In this document: positions 46,780-57,699 of the stretch, in pieces | Layout: each line of letters starts with the position of its first letter | Numbering within the stretch: the first letter of the stretch is position 1 | Assembly: GCA_008360955.1 (NCBI GenBank) | Contig: LUCM01004654.1 | Span: 121,280 to 185,279, forward strand | DNA length: 64,000 nt | Source of the DNA: Fasciolopsis buskii | Taxonomy: Eukaryota; Platyhelminthes; Trematoda; Plagiorchiida; Fasciolidae | Direction of reading: 5' to 3' | Made by a program: the position numbers and the translations under genes | The notes under the pieces: generated by a model | Told to the model about the DNA's origin: nothing | Seen by the model: the letters and a program-made list of their open reading frames with translations, nothing else | Database searches by the model: none

Positions 46780-48320
46780 CAGTGAGCCCTGGAATCAAGT
46801 GAATCTGAGATGGGTTGGTCTTACACTCACAAGATTCCCGCGCTAGCTGAAGTATATCTGTGGCAACTCCGGTCACATATTGTTCAGCCTAGCTACTAGT
46901 TTTGATATAAAAAGCTGAACCACTCGTTAGCACCTAGACCTGACGGTAAACTTACAGTTTCTCAATTTCGCCCTTTTGTTGACCCTCCAACGTGAAGCAT
47001 GTAAATCAACTGAGACACGATGAAAGTCTAACGCGAATGACCAGCCCGGATGACCAGGGATGATCGAAAAAAAGGTCTGATTAGGAAAAGTTACATCAGC
47101 AAAAATTCAACGACCGGAACATAAACGACGTCGTTAGAAAAGACAAGGGGTATTAGTCTCTCGAGTATGGAACTGTCAATGCAGCTCGAACGCAACAGAA
47201 CAGAGATCCGGCACCCGAATTATGCTCAACTGTTATCTATCTAACATTAGAAGTTGGAACTCCATTGCACCCGACTATGTTCGGTTCTTGGACAAAAAAA
47301 GCGGTCTGGCGCATTGTACAGCAGAACATGAGTCGTAGTGACCGTGCATCCCTGGACAGACAAACCCAACTCACGTAATGCACAAACTTTTACTTAACGC
47401 GAATTGGAAAGAAAACATTTCTGATTGTCTCCGCGAATTCAGTTTGTAAAAATTAGAACAACCCTAGGATTATTTGGCTTAATTAGCAATTCACAGGCAA
47501 AGACTGAACGGTTCATAAAAGACATTTCTACTGTCATTAAATGTAGTTCATTTATTGGCCACTACAAAAGAAAAAACTGTGAACCGTGACACTGCTTCAC
47601 TAATGCATCTTCTGTCGAAATTCTGTTTTTTTTTTGGACGGCTAAACAGAAAACGCGACCTATTTACTGACTTCCTAATTATTGCTACTCAAATTAAATT
47701 GGTTGTTTAAGTTTTTAAACATTTGCTCTCTCTGTCTCTCTCGCGCGCGCAAACTCACACACACACACACACACACGCCCTTGTTCGGTCAAACGGTAAC
47801 ATATTTCCCTCAGTACACATCGGCTTCAAGAGTAACTTTTAACTACACTGAAACCCCAATTGTTTGTGACGAGAGTCCTCGATCGAGGACAATCCTGACC
47901 GTAAAAACAATTTGCACGGTTGTTTCGTTAATTTGAAAAAAAAAAACTCCAAAACCAAAATGAATCAGCAACAATGACACCTGATGATTTTCACCAAAAC
48001 AAAGTGGACCTGATTGCATGGCCAAGTCCTATCTCAGATGGCCTGGTTTCTACGCGCTTCGGAATGATGAGTTTGCAACTTAGTTTGAAGGAGCTATATC
48101 AAAAATCAAGATGGTCTCGTCCGTATGTGTGCGCGGATTTGAAACCAACCTCAGATATTCATAGAACTGTATTTGCCTATGACCTGGAAATCAAAACCAG
48201 GTTTTCTTTTTCTTCCAATTCGTGTTCCACTTACCTATCACTGTACCTAGATGAATGAATTTTGGTTTAAGAAACTTTGAAACTACGTATTGCTTGTCGC
48301 TTGTCCTCGTTAGTATTGGA
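46780..48320. other. Unassigned sequence with simple repeats
   Basis: Contains a CT run, CG run and AC run in series at 47725-47776. The + frame at 47974-48258 (94 codons) is unrecognised. Confidence 0.4.
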
Positions 48321-48368
48321 TTATGGTATTAACTTACCGAATATCCACATACTGTGCATTTTAGGGGA

Positions 48369-48703
48369 CCATTACGGTTATCTGAAAAAAAAATCATTCT
48401 CGTGAAATGCCCGAACAGTCTGACCCAAGTGGTTGTCTTCTTCTCGTCTGGACAGTCTGCCTGTTCGCTTTGTTTGTAATTGGGATCGTTTATCCCACAC
48501 CAACAACTAGAATTGACCATTGCATGAGTAGTAGATTTCCAGTCGTCAGATCCACAATCCTGATCAGCGGTCAACTCAAATTTAGCAAAGTTGCACGGAA
48601 TACGTCGATCGATGAACTGAGATAGAAAGCCAGGTGAAAACATTGGTTAATAACACGAATCATATTAGGAATCGGCTTGGTCGACCGTTGAGTGCTGACC
48701 ACG
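48369..48703 (-). CDS. Cysteine-rich exon-like sequence, possible small intron
   Basis: A minus frame (48616-48425) follows an acceptor-like TTTCTATCTCAG. It encodes FIDRRIPCNFAKF and later SSCWCGINDPNYKQ and DCPDEKKTTTW, with a CWCG motif of the sort seen in small cysteine-rich extracellular domains. A possible 43-base intron (48424-48382, GTCAGA to nine T plus CAG) follows. The next bases continue the frame for ITVMVP and then stop. The inverted copy at 45.7 kb keeps a 42-base stretch in the same place and the same ITV-V continuation. No family is recognised; gene status is inference. Confidence 0.35.
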
Positions 48704-48870
48704 AAGTCCAACACTTCAGCCTGACACGTGGCATCTTCCGGTGAATTCTTGTTCTGTTTCGAATGGACCGAACAAGCATGCACCCAAGAATAGGCGAGCA
48801 CGGACAATGAGAGTGCGGTAAAATCTATGCTAAAATGAAGACATCGATCTAGGGTGCCCCATTTTTTCAC
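48620..48870 (-). CDS. Possible signal-peptide exon upstream of cysteine-rich block
   Basis: A minus frame of 99 codons starts with a stretch FTALSLSVLAYSWVHACSVH that looks like the hydrophobic core and cleavage region of a secretion signal. It is followed by SKQNKNSPEDATCQAEVLDF. It is immediately upstream of the cysteine-rich block but in another frame, so splicing would be required. No clear donor was found. Confidence 0.2.
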
Positions 48871-48899
48871 GTATCAATATCTAACTAAGCAGGAGATAC

Positions 48900-51690
48900 T
48901 CAGATTTTATGCCCGGATCACATACACTTTTATCACAAAGTTAGAAACTTGGTACGCGGTTGAAAATGGTACAAAATTCACTAACCGGACAACTTCGTTT
49001 TCCCAAAGATTTATTGGATGCCATTTAAATTTGTCAAGGCTGTAGACGGAAAATCTCCATTCTAAACGGTCGAAAATGATATTGACCATGTAGATAGGAT
49101 TTCTTGCAGTCCGTATTTGCAAAATTCAATGGATTTGAATAAATTAATATGGGAATAAAATGCGCTATCGATCGATTTGACACCAAGTTCCTGTAAACGA
49201 TCACTTTGCCCCGTATTGTCTCATCGCTTTCTGGATCGAAATGTTATACGAAATGCCGTTAAAGGGCAAAGCGCATTCTGTCGTCAGACTTATCAAGGCT
49301 GCAGTTTTATACCATTCAATTACTAGTATAACTGCTCGAATTTCGGTTAGAATCATAAACTTTCTTATGAATAAGTTCCACTAGTAAATCTCCTTCCCGT
49401 TTTGTCAGAGAATAAACAATAATCACTAGTGTCATTGACTGAGTAACAGATACCGGAGATTACACCCGGAAGGCTTGTACGTCATCCGTTTTGAAATTTA
49501 CCGGGTTTTCGTTTCGGATCAACCCCATTGTGTTTTTTTATTGCAAACTCATAGAACGATCTACAGCTTGGTTGGTGCTCGCTTTAAATCCCTTGTTTGT
49601 CGCAACCTCTTTATTTCGTTCGCTTTTTTCACGGGAACATTAACGGAAAACGTTTGTTTGGATGTGTTGTCCAAAGTGTCTCCCGTTTTTGCTGTCATAC
49701 TCTTCTGTGGGTTGCACCGACTGCATAGATGCACATCACATTTAGCCAACCGGTGTGGATTATAAAACTCGCTTTTTTGTTGATCAAAGTAATAGATTTT
49801 TCGAACCAGTATTTCACTTTTCTCACAGTAAATCTCGTTTAGTTTTCATATTCTCTTGAACGCGCAAACATTGTGATTTGTGGGACTAGTCCCGCGATCC
49901 TTATCTGTTTCACAGCGGAGCACATTCGCGATTGCTTCCTATTTCTTACAACGTTCTTGTCGTGTGATCTCACAAAAATTCCTCGTGATTTTTCAGACCC
50001 TGGAAACACGAAGTTTTACCAACTGCGCTCTACACCCGGTCTGACGATCCGAGAAAAAAAACACGATACTCACTTAATCAACCATATTAAAACGATCCCG
50101 TGATTTCCCCTTCTCCGGTGAGCAGAATGTCTTGCTAAGCTGCCTTAGATTCTCTATCCTTTCTGCTAAGTTCCCGATCCCCGTCGAATGAAGCAATTGT
50201 GTGTGAGAGAGTTTATTTACTGTCTTTCCTCAACGAGACATCAAGCAATAAGGGTTATGTCTTTATACAGTTAAGTGCGAAACTTCGGTGAGTCATATCT
50301 TATTAATTTCAAGCAATGACCCTTTTTGTTGTAGATGTGTTCCGGCGATCAGTTTTACTTACGAATTGCCGGTGTAATGTTTACGGAACAATACAATGCA
50401 ATATAACACAATATAATGTAATACAGTAAAGCTCAACCACACTTACCTTCTTGTTTAGAGTTGCTGCTATAATTTTTTGTAAACGAGTACTGCGTACTTG
50501 GTTCTTAATTAGTCAGTAGCCAAGATTATTCGCAGTTCGAATCTGGTAGTTGGAAAATTTTTTGCCCTACAAAACTGTATTTGCTACCTCAATTGAAAAG
50601 TTTGTGCTTTCCGAATTTCAGACTTACGTGAAATTAGAGCGACACGGTGCCTCTCTGGCGACCTCAAAGCTGTCATTAATGAAGATGATCCCGCGCTACT
50701 CGTGTGTAACCCAGTCAACAGGTTGGTTTGTGTTATGAAACTTCAAGATTCTTCTAACGTAGGGGGTCATTACTCCGATACCGACGACTTGCTTGTCTTT
50801 TCGGTCTATAAGGCAGCAGATTGCAGCTTTAAAAACGATCGCAGATGTCTTCAAACGAAGACTGAGAGGGAGGATATCATGATTGTAGCAGAAGAGATGA
50901 ATGCCGCGGTAAGTTGACTCTCCTCCAATAAGGACGCTTTCGGAAGCCCTTTTGGTATACATTCATGTTATCAAGAAGAACGGGATCGATTGTTGGTGCT
51001 GTGTTCAAGAGGATACGCCTATGCCTCGCTAGCACGAACTCCAAATATTCACGTAGCTAGTGTTCCATTTGGTATCCTTGCTATTTGAGTCAGCGATGCA
51101 CTCAGATCAACAAGCCGGCATTTATGTACCACTGATGGGACAGTTCACTGGAACCCCAGTCCTGCTGGACCACTCGCCCCAACCGCGACTGTGCCGTAAT
51201 AGGCAATGTGTTTCGGTAACCAAGAAGCAGTCTCGGTCAAAATTCGATAAGCTGGCTGACTCCATTTGTTTACACGTATTCTAAAACACACTAACTGGAA
51301 AGTGAGGATCAGCAATATCCCTTAAATTTTAATGTCCTAATAAATTGTGGCCTGACATGTCGTGTTATGACGCTTTGAACCCCATATCTGCCTTCTCGCC
51401 TTGTTGATGAACGTAAACCAATCCGAGCTGGTAGCGCGTACATTTAAGCCGGGCTCGTAATAGTAAGTTAAAAGAGGACAGATCTGTGTGAGCCGTATAA
51501 GGCATCTGATGTGAATAATACTGCTGTCTTGTCCAGCGTCAGCAGTGAAACATGGTAAGCGAGATGAAGTATTTGGCTTAAATTCAGCGATCAGTTCTGG
51601 CAAGCTCATCTTCCAAGATTCGCATGAAAATTCGAGCCCAACCATCTCCCACTGTCTTCTTTTAGCATTGGTGATTGACGGTAGACTGAA
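48900..51690. other. Unassigned sequence
   Basis: No supported gene. ACAATACAAT-type short repeats at 50390-50427. A GTTCGAATCTGG B box-like word near 50534 has no matching A box. The frame at 50702-50917 ends in GCG followed by GTAAGT, which could be a splice donor, but nothing else supports an exon. Confidence 0.35.
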
Positions 51691-51699
51691 GTCTGCAAT

Positions 51700-52080
51700 G
51701 CTACATGAAATTGCATTTGTTTGAGTTTGGTATTTCAAGCAACGCTTCTCCTAGCAGGCATATAGATCGTGGTCACAATCTTCCTAAGAGGTCGTGTAGC
51801 CTCTGCGTCGACGACAGAATTCCAAACTTAGTCATTGTCGGCACAGCTGCCAGCGTCAACAAATTTTCGCATGTTGTGAAACCCCCGTGGCGTGCAAACT
51901 CGAGAGGAGCAGGTTGAATTTAGTCCTGACGGTGGATGTGCCGAGTCAGTGTTTGTCCTCCAACAATTTTTAGAGCCCCTTAGGCCTTCCAAAGGCCAAC
52001 GACCACTGTGTTCTCGAAGATTTCCGAGGCCTTTGATGCCACGACCAGATCAGCGCTTTACGGCATCTACTGAAGTAAAT
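51700..52080 (+). pseudogene. LINE reverse transcriptase fragment
   Basis: The frame from 51892 reads QTREEQVEFSPDGGCAESVF and then VLQQFLE, matching the RT fingers region of CR1-like LINEs (TREEQAGFRPGRGC, IFTLRQLLE). Just upstream, in another frame, VNKFSHVVKPPW may be the preceding block. It breaks off before the FLDL catalytic block. The enclosing frame runs on to 52329 but that part is unrecognised. Confidence 0.65.
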
Positions 52081-52914
52081 TGCAGTCGAGCTGCATTTCT
52101 TGCTTTTCCGAAGGTTATATTGTCATATGGCAAGTTAGATTATGACCTGTTCTCAACATTCGCCTTCTACTGTGTTTTCCACTGGATAAGGACAAGTCTA
52201 CTACGTATTCCTACTTCTTTTCAACTTTCCCATAAAATTTGTTCTACAGAATTTCTCGTTCGATTTGTGCCAACCAATCAGAAGTCGCCAACAAGATTTG
52301 AATTATCTCGGGTGTCTGAATACAGCTAATGTTTGCATTGCGTAATAGTTGATGAAATGGGATTGTTTTGCAGTTGCCTAACCTCTGCGCTTTATTCCGC
52401 ACTCGCCAGACAAGGATGAAGGACGCAATGCGTTGGTTCACCTATGAAGTGACAAAGACCGATATGAATTGTTTGGTTTCCGTTCTGTTTCAATTGCGGT
52501 GTTTCCTGCCTTCTTGTTTTGGCTTCGATAAATGATTGTGCGATGCGTTGCACAATCAAATCCGGTGATGCAAACGTTGCATAACTCTTTGATTTGCCTT
52601 CCGTTCACCAATACCGACAAAAAACCAAAGTTACTGTAGTACGTCTCTGATGAATAAATCACAAATAGGTTTTTGGTTATTTTGTTTAGACGAGCTTTGC
52701 AAACATTCGCAAATTCGTGATATTTTCAATACGGTTTTGTTGCACCAATCTTTATATATATACATGTATATATATATATCCATAGAATAGACGGATTTCC
52801 CAAAGTAAGCAAGCAGGAGGTACCACTAAGACCTATTGTCGCATCAACGGCAACAACAAAATATCAGTAACTTTTTATCTTATACGTCCATGCCTACCAC
52901 AGGACTGAAACAGC

Positions 52915-53450
52915 ATGAGAAATTCTACCACATTCCTGGAGCGAATGACAGATTTCAGCCAAACGAAGCTGTGGTCTCATTCTAATAAAATAAATTTCTC
53001 AGACGGAACAGCTATATCTACACAGGATATCATGAACTTGTTAGAATTGGGCTTGGAAACCTACCTACAGTTTGATGGGACAGTACACAAACAAATGAGG
53101 GGAACGCCCATGGGATCACCACGATCATGCTTGCTAGCTGACGAAACCTTGAAAAATTTGGAGACGAGGGTATTTGAAACAAATGGCTAAAGCTTGCGAT
53201 ACTGATACGTTGATGACACGTTTTCTGTGTTAGAAGGAGCCCGAGTGGACCAATTCCATCGACACCAAAACACCAGGGGAGGAGAACAAGGACTGGACAC
53301 TGTGATTCTTCGACAAACTAATCGCGTGGCAACCAAACGGGACCACAGTGACAGCCTTCTACAACTATGACCATCCAACCCGACATGTGAAGAGCTGTGT
53401 GCCTACCCTGTTCCGTCAGGCTGACACACACTGCATCTGAAAGAACCTAC
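52915..53450 (+). pseudogene. Penelope reverse transcriptase fragment
   Basis: The frame to 53190 includes FDGTVHKQMRGTPMGSP, a conserved Penelope RT block. After the stop (53188-53190) and one more (53203-53205) the same frame reads YVDDTFSVLEGARVDQF, the catalytic site with both aspartates intact at 53206-53217. The match then shifts frame (WQPNGTTVTAFY, later VKSCVPTLFRQADTHC). The catalytic block is intact, but the stops and frameshift prevent a full enzyme. Confidence 0.85.
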
Positions 53451-53549
53451 AAAAACAAGAGCATTAAACTGTTTAAGTTAGGATGTCCGAAATCTTTCAT
53501 CAACATCGGTATTCGCAGAAAATAGAGGACAAATACCGACAGGACCAAA

Positions 53550-54017
53550 TTGATCGAGGTACTTCCATACAGACGGCGAGTATCCGAAGCGGTCGAACGC
53601 TCCCTACGTCCACTAGATATCACGATCGCCCACAAACCGACCGGCACCCTGAGATCTACTCTAATCAACGGAAAAGATCACGTCGACCAGCACGACCAGT
53701 CAGGAGTAGTTTATGCCATTCCGTGCCTCGGATGTGACAAACAGCGTGTCGATGAGAAAGGCAAACAATTACGCACATGCTTGCACGAGAATAGCTTAGC
53801 CCCACGACGCGCTGACCCACACTCGCAGATATGGAACCACTGTGCACAAACAGGTCACGAGGTCAACATCAACAACGCAGATGTAGTCAGCCGGGCAAAC
53901 AGAAAGCGGGAGCGACTGATTCTCGAAACCCTCCATTCGTATGAGTCGTTCAATCGGCACACTACGTCATCTCAACAAGACCTACGATGCAGAAACGAGA
54001 GGTTCACAGATGGATAA
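53550..54017 (+). pseudogene. Penelope GIY-YIG endonuclease, most complete copy
   Basis: 155 codons. SGVVYAIPCLGC is the GIY half and RVDEKGKQLRTCLHEN the YIG half, with arginine in place of the YIG tyrosine. NHCAQTGHEVNI and ANRKRERLILETLHSYESFN follow, the latter with the glutamate of the catalytic helix. The frame starts within the linker, after a frame break from the RT. The TTSSQQDL end is near the family C-terminus. Confidence 0.85.
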
Positions 54018-54177
54018 TGTACCGAAACGAACGGAAATGACGATCCCATTCAATCACACGTTCACTTTTGACAACGGGCTTGGATCGAAACGTCACAATG
54101 CGTGTCAGTACTCAGTACACGCCTTCTAACATTTACAATATGCAACCTGAGCTACAGATATTCTTACCCTTCATTTA

Positions 54178-54197
54178 TAGATATATATATATATATT
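54178..54197. repeat. (AT)n microsatellite after Penelope 3' end
   Basis: About ten AT units about 50 bases beyond the element's 3' end. It parallels the TA tracts bordering the minus-strand copy and the ribozyme foldback. Confidence 0.85.
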
Positions 54198-54199
54198 GC

Positions 54200-55860
54200 A
54201 ATGACTTCGTTTCTCCTGTCACTCGTACTGTCCCTTTTATTAGGCATCATCGATAACTACACAAAACATTAACCAATTCAAAGGGGGTTCTGGCTATGAA
54301 AGTAGCGTTTCACGGAAAAACTTATTTTCCTGCCAGATTTAACCACACTCGTCATAAACAAGTTGGCTGCAAATTAGATCGTACTCATGGTAATCGATCA
54401 TGACAGGCAAATTGTGTATTTTTGGATCCATTCGAATCAAGACATAAAGACAGACATTTCACGGTTCGATGTAGCCTACACATTATACACGCAGTAGACA
54501 AAGAGACGGCAAATCCGATAAACTAATTTTTTTCCCCGAAGCATCATTTGATATTCTCCAGATGGTTCGGAATAAAAGCGAATAAATTGTAAACAATCAT
54601 ATATAGCCAGCAATTTGAATAATCGCGCCCTTGAAATGTCGTTTGATAAACTGATACATGAAAAACGAGATCAGTCAAATCGGGAAATCTCCGCTCTTAA
54701 ATCGATCATCAGCTGGAAGCATTCGGATCATTCGGATTGGGTTAGATAACGTCACCGAGTAGGAAACTTAGTGTTCTAGGTTAGATAGTATCCATTCTTA
54801 TTCCCTACGGGGAATGTTTCAATCTTCCATTTCGTGCACACAATCTAAAACAAAATACAATGCGACAAACGGGGCCACTTGTGCGAAAATTATTAGATCT
54901 TCATACTTTATTTGTTCACTGCAGATTATGGAGTTTCCCGTGAACATTCACGGTGGGGATTCGATTTCCACTCCATTGAGTCTGTTTTTAGCAAGATTTC
55001 ATTATTCTTATTCCGGACCATGTACTTCTCTATAAGTCAACCATCCATCTGAGTTGTCATTTGCTGTCAGAACAGGCGACCATAACTGTTCATAAAATCC
55101 TATAAATTATTTGACTATTCACGATCTTTTTCATATCGTTTTGATCAAGATTTCCTGATTTCAGTAACACTTGCACGAACCGCAAGTTTTTGAGGAGCTA
55201 ACCGGTCAAGGTCCATGGGAGTGGTAGATGCCTTCCTACGACAGAAAGGGAACTGCATATTGAATCAACGGATTTTACGAGAAACATCGTCATTTTAGGA
55301 GGTCACGTGGTAACGGAAAACAGCGGGTCTATAGACGATCACTTCTGATTAGTCTCTGACTTTCTCTCTCTCTCTCTCTCTATCTCTGAACGATCATCAG
55401 TAGGTGTACGGGATTCACAAACATACGCACATACATAATATACACAAGCAAAAAACTCCCACATTTTCATGTATGATCAAATAGTATTTACTGTCGTATT
55501 TGTATAAACGCTTAACACCATAATCCTACTAAACGTGCCCTCGTCCGTGAATGAGGATCAGTTTTTTTGTACATAATCTTTTGTTATTAATGAAAATGTC
55601 ATTCCAGCTAAATCCGCACTAAATTTTGTATTCAACCACGCATCCAATCGAATTCGAACATGCAGTTTCGGAGCCCCAATTTTGATCGGCAAATCAGGGA
55701 ACAAGTCGAAAGCAACACGTGGCAACATTCACACAATAAGATCGCCTACCGGATATTCAGAGTTCCTTAACATTTTCTTTTTGAACTTCCTCAATGGAAC
55801 GGTAATTGGGGCCGCCTTATTCTAGATTCGATAATGGTGAGGTCGGCTTGATATCCGCCT
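54200..55860. other. Unassigned sequence
   Basis: No gene recognised. A CT microsatellite lies at 55362-55382. Confidence 0.4.
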
Positions 55861-55863
55861 ATT

Positions 55864-56020
55864 TGCCGGCGGTGAGCAAACAGAGATGGCGTTTGGATGT
55901 GAAGGTCGTCGATCAACTTCCCCACTTGGCAGCCGTCTGTTGACCACGGCCCCCGTCCTGAAAACTGATGTACACTGTTTTTTCATTATTAAAGGAAGTA
56001 AAAAATAAAATATCAAAAAG
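55864..56020 (+). mobile_element. SINE family 1 copy lacking its B box
   Basis: Head TTTGCCGGCGGTGAGCAAAC, then GTTTGGATGTGAAGGTCG, joins directly to TCGATCAACTTCCCC of the body at 55907-55912. About 24 bases with the B box and acceptor side are absent. Body and tail (ATTATTAAAGGAAGTAAAAA) are otherwise good. Without the B box it should not be a pol III template. Confidence 0.85.
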
Positions 56021-56850
56021 TTGAATGTACACTGTTGCGGTAGGGCTGATTCGGATGTGCAAATCCGGAACAGAGTCGATGCGTGGAGGTGTGGGAATAG
56101 TGTTTTTGTCCGAGCGCCTCTGTCTTCGCAGTACTGATAGAATGTGACGGAGAACAGTCTGAGTAACTCAGACGTTAGGCACAAGTTACCGGGTATTCGG
56201 CTTCAGTCTTTTGAATCTTTCGAATCAGATAAATTGAGGTATTCTATTTGTCATGGTGACTAACGGTTAGAAGATAGGCCGAGGTGACCGGGCGATTAAA
56301 TTGCAAAAAGTATGAAAACGCCAACCTGTGGACTCATTTCTGCAGGTACAGTTAGACTGCCGCGTTGAAGTCTGCTCTATCCGACAGAGGGACGGTTGAA
56401 GACAATAGGTTAAATTGGCTCAGGGTAACAGTCAGTGGCACTGTAGCATTTGAAATCTTCACTCTTCTGCTTAGTTGTCTAAGTTATTCTTTTATTATTT
56501 CTTGTTGTCTTGTTCTATTTGGAATGGATGGAGTTGTGAGTTGGCTACCGGAGTCGCAACATGTTGGCACAATGTTAGTGTTTGTAAAAAATGGAACTTG
56601 AATTTCATTTCAGACGCATCTCGACTGTTTCGTAACCACTGTTTTCGTTCAAAACAGGTCAAATGAATCCATGCGTGTTCTTCTTTTTATTTGGATCGTG
56701 TTGAATGAATCCTGCACCTGTATTTCCGCCTTTTGCTGGTCCACATTTATTGTTTTCATGCTCTGGCCATCGTTTGATAGCTTCGAGATGCACCACGAAG
56801 TCACACCCTGGTTGAGAGTAAACATTTTTTCAATGAGGTTCTGACCAGTC

Positions 56851-57372
56851 GTGCAATTCTGTACTGATTTTACATCGAATTCACGTAATGTAGTCCGAGA
56901 CAGCTTTAAGTTGTCCTGCCTAGTCAATGAGCCAGTGAGAATCGTTACAGCTAGAGGTCGTGAAATGCAGACATTCAGCGAAGGCGATTGGTCAGAATGG
57001 ATTACACTGATCGAAATCTCATCAATCCTATGTATAAACCTATGGTCTGTAACTACAACTCGAACTAATTTCTGTTCCGTTGTGCTCTTCGGGTCAAGTT
57101 CATTGACTGCTGGTTATTCATATCCGTTCTCTGGCGTGACCGACCGAATTTTGTACACTAAATACACTAGGCTGGCAACAGACGAGAATGAACCTAACTC
57201 GCAGATTATACGTCAGTCAGTCTGCTCAGCTGTCTGTGCGACATCACTCCGATTGGCCAATAAGAGCGGCCAAACGACTGACATAATACAAAGGATTGTG
57301 GGCCCGAAATTGTTTCAAGTTTTGCAAAAGCTGCCATTAACCGTGTTTGTCCTAGTTGCTGATTTCAACTGA
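56851..57372 (+). CDS. Longest open frame of the window, unrecognised, 173 codons
   Basis: Contains a hydrophobic stretch, the segment SYPFSGVTDRILYTKYTRL and a C-terminal region LFQVLQKLPLTVFVLVADFN. No domain is recognised. The segment DRILYT reappears in the frame at 60056-60244 with matching neighbours, so it may be part of a duplicated exon. No TATA or start context was assigned, and ATG at 56851 is only the first in frame. Confidence 0.25.
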   Translation: MQFCTDFTSNSRNVVRDSFKLSCLVNEPVRIVTARGREMQTFSEGDWSEWITLIEISSILCINLWSVTTTRTNFCSVVLFGSSSLTAGYSYPFSGVTDRILYTKYTRLATDENEPNSQIIRQSVCSAVCATSLRLANKSGQTTDIIQRIVGPKLFQVLQKLPLTVFVLVADFN

Positions 57373-57459
57373 GTGGTTGTTTAGAAACCTGACTATATTT
57401 TGACAATCGCCGACCATCAGTCAATAGTCTCCGAATATTTTTGACAAACATGACCGAGA

Positions 57460-57699
57460 TTGGAATGGACAAGTATCTGCCCACTGAGATTGCGAATAAT
57501 GACGAGATTCATACGAGGTTATCGAGGCACATTAGTGACTTGTCCAGTTCATGTTTACTGTGCCCGTTTCGTTTACGCAGTTCGAGATCACCAAAGAGTA
57601 GATACTGACTACGAAATCACAGTAAAATTATACTTTCCAGTTTTATCCGCCCCGGGAAACAGACTAGATTTGTACACCATCAATGTTTACGGAGGTTAG
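57460..57699 (+). CDS. Unrecognised open frame, 79 codons
   Basis: Contains TRFIRGYRGTLVTCPVHVYC and later YEITVKLYFPVLSAPGNRLD. It is close downstream of the 173-codon frame on the same strand, so the two could be exons of one gene, but no clean donor-acceptor pair was identified. Peptide composition is unremarkable. Confidence 0.2.
   Translation: MEWTSICPLRLRIMTRFIRGYRGTLVTCPVHVYCARFVYAVRDHQRVDTDYEITVKLYFPVLSAPGNRLDLYTINVYGG

Larger units (their letters stand above)
52790..54130 (+). mobile_element. Penelope-like element type A, RT to 3' end
   Basis: Order on +: RT palm entry (FPKVSKQEVPLRPIVAS near 52795-52845), RT frame (52915-53190), RT YVDD region, linker, GIY-YIG frame (53550-54017) and 3' end with TTTGACAACGGG and GGATCGAAACGTCACA (54065-54100). 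A TA tract follows at 54178. At least two in-frame stops and one frame change disable it. It is the longest Penelope copy here and related to the minus copy at 31.4-32.1 kb. Confidence 0.87.

Noticed and set aside
46592..46876. Frames on both strands containing YIYIYI
   Set aside because: Translation of the (TA)30 tract.
50505..50550. tRNA gene suggested by GTTCGAATCTGG
   Set aside because: No A box at the right distance and no acceptor pairing.
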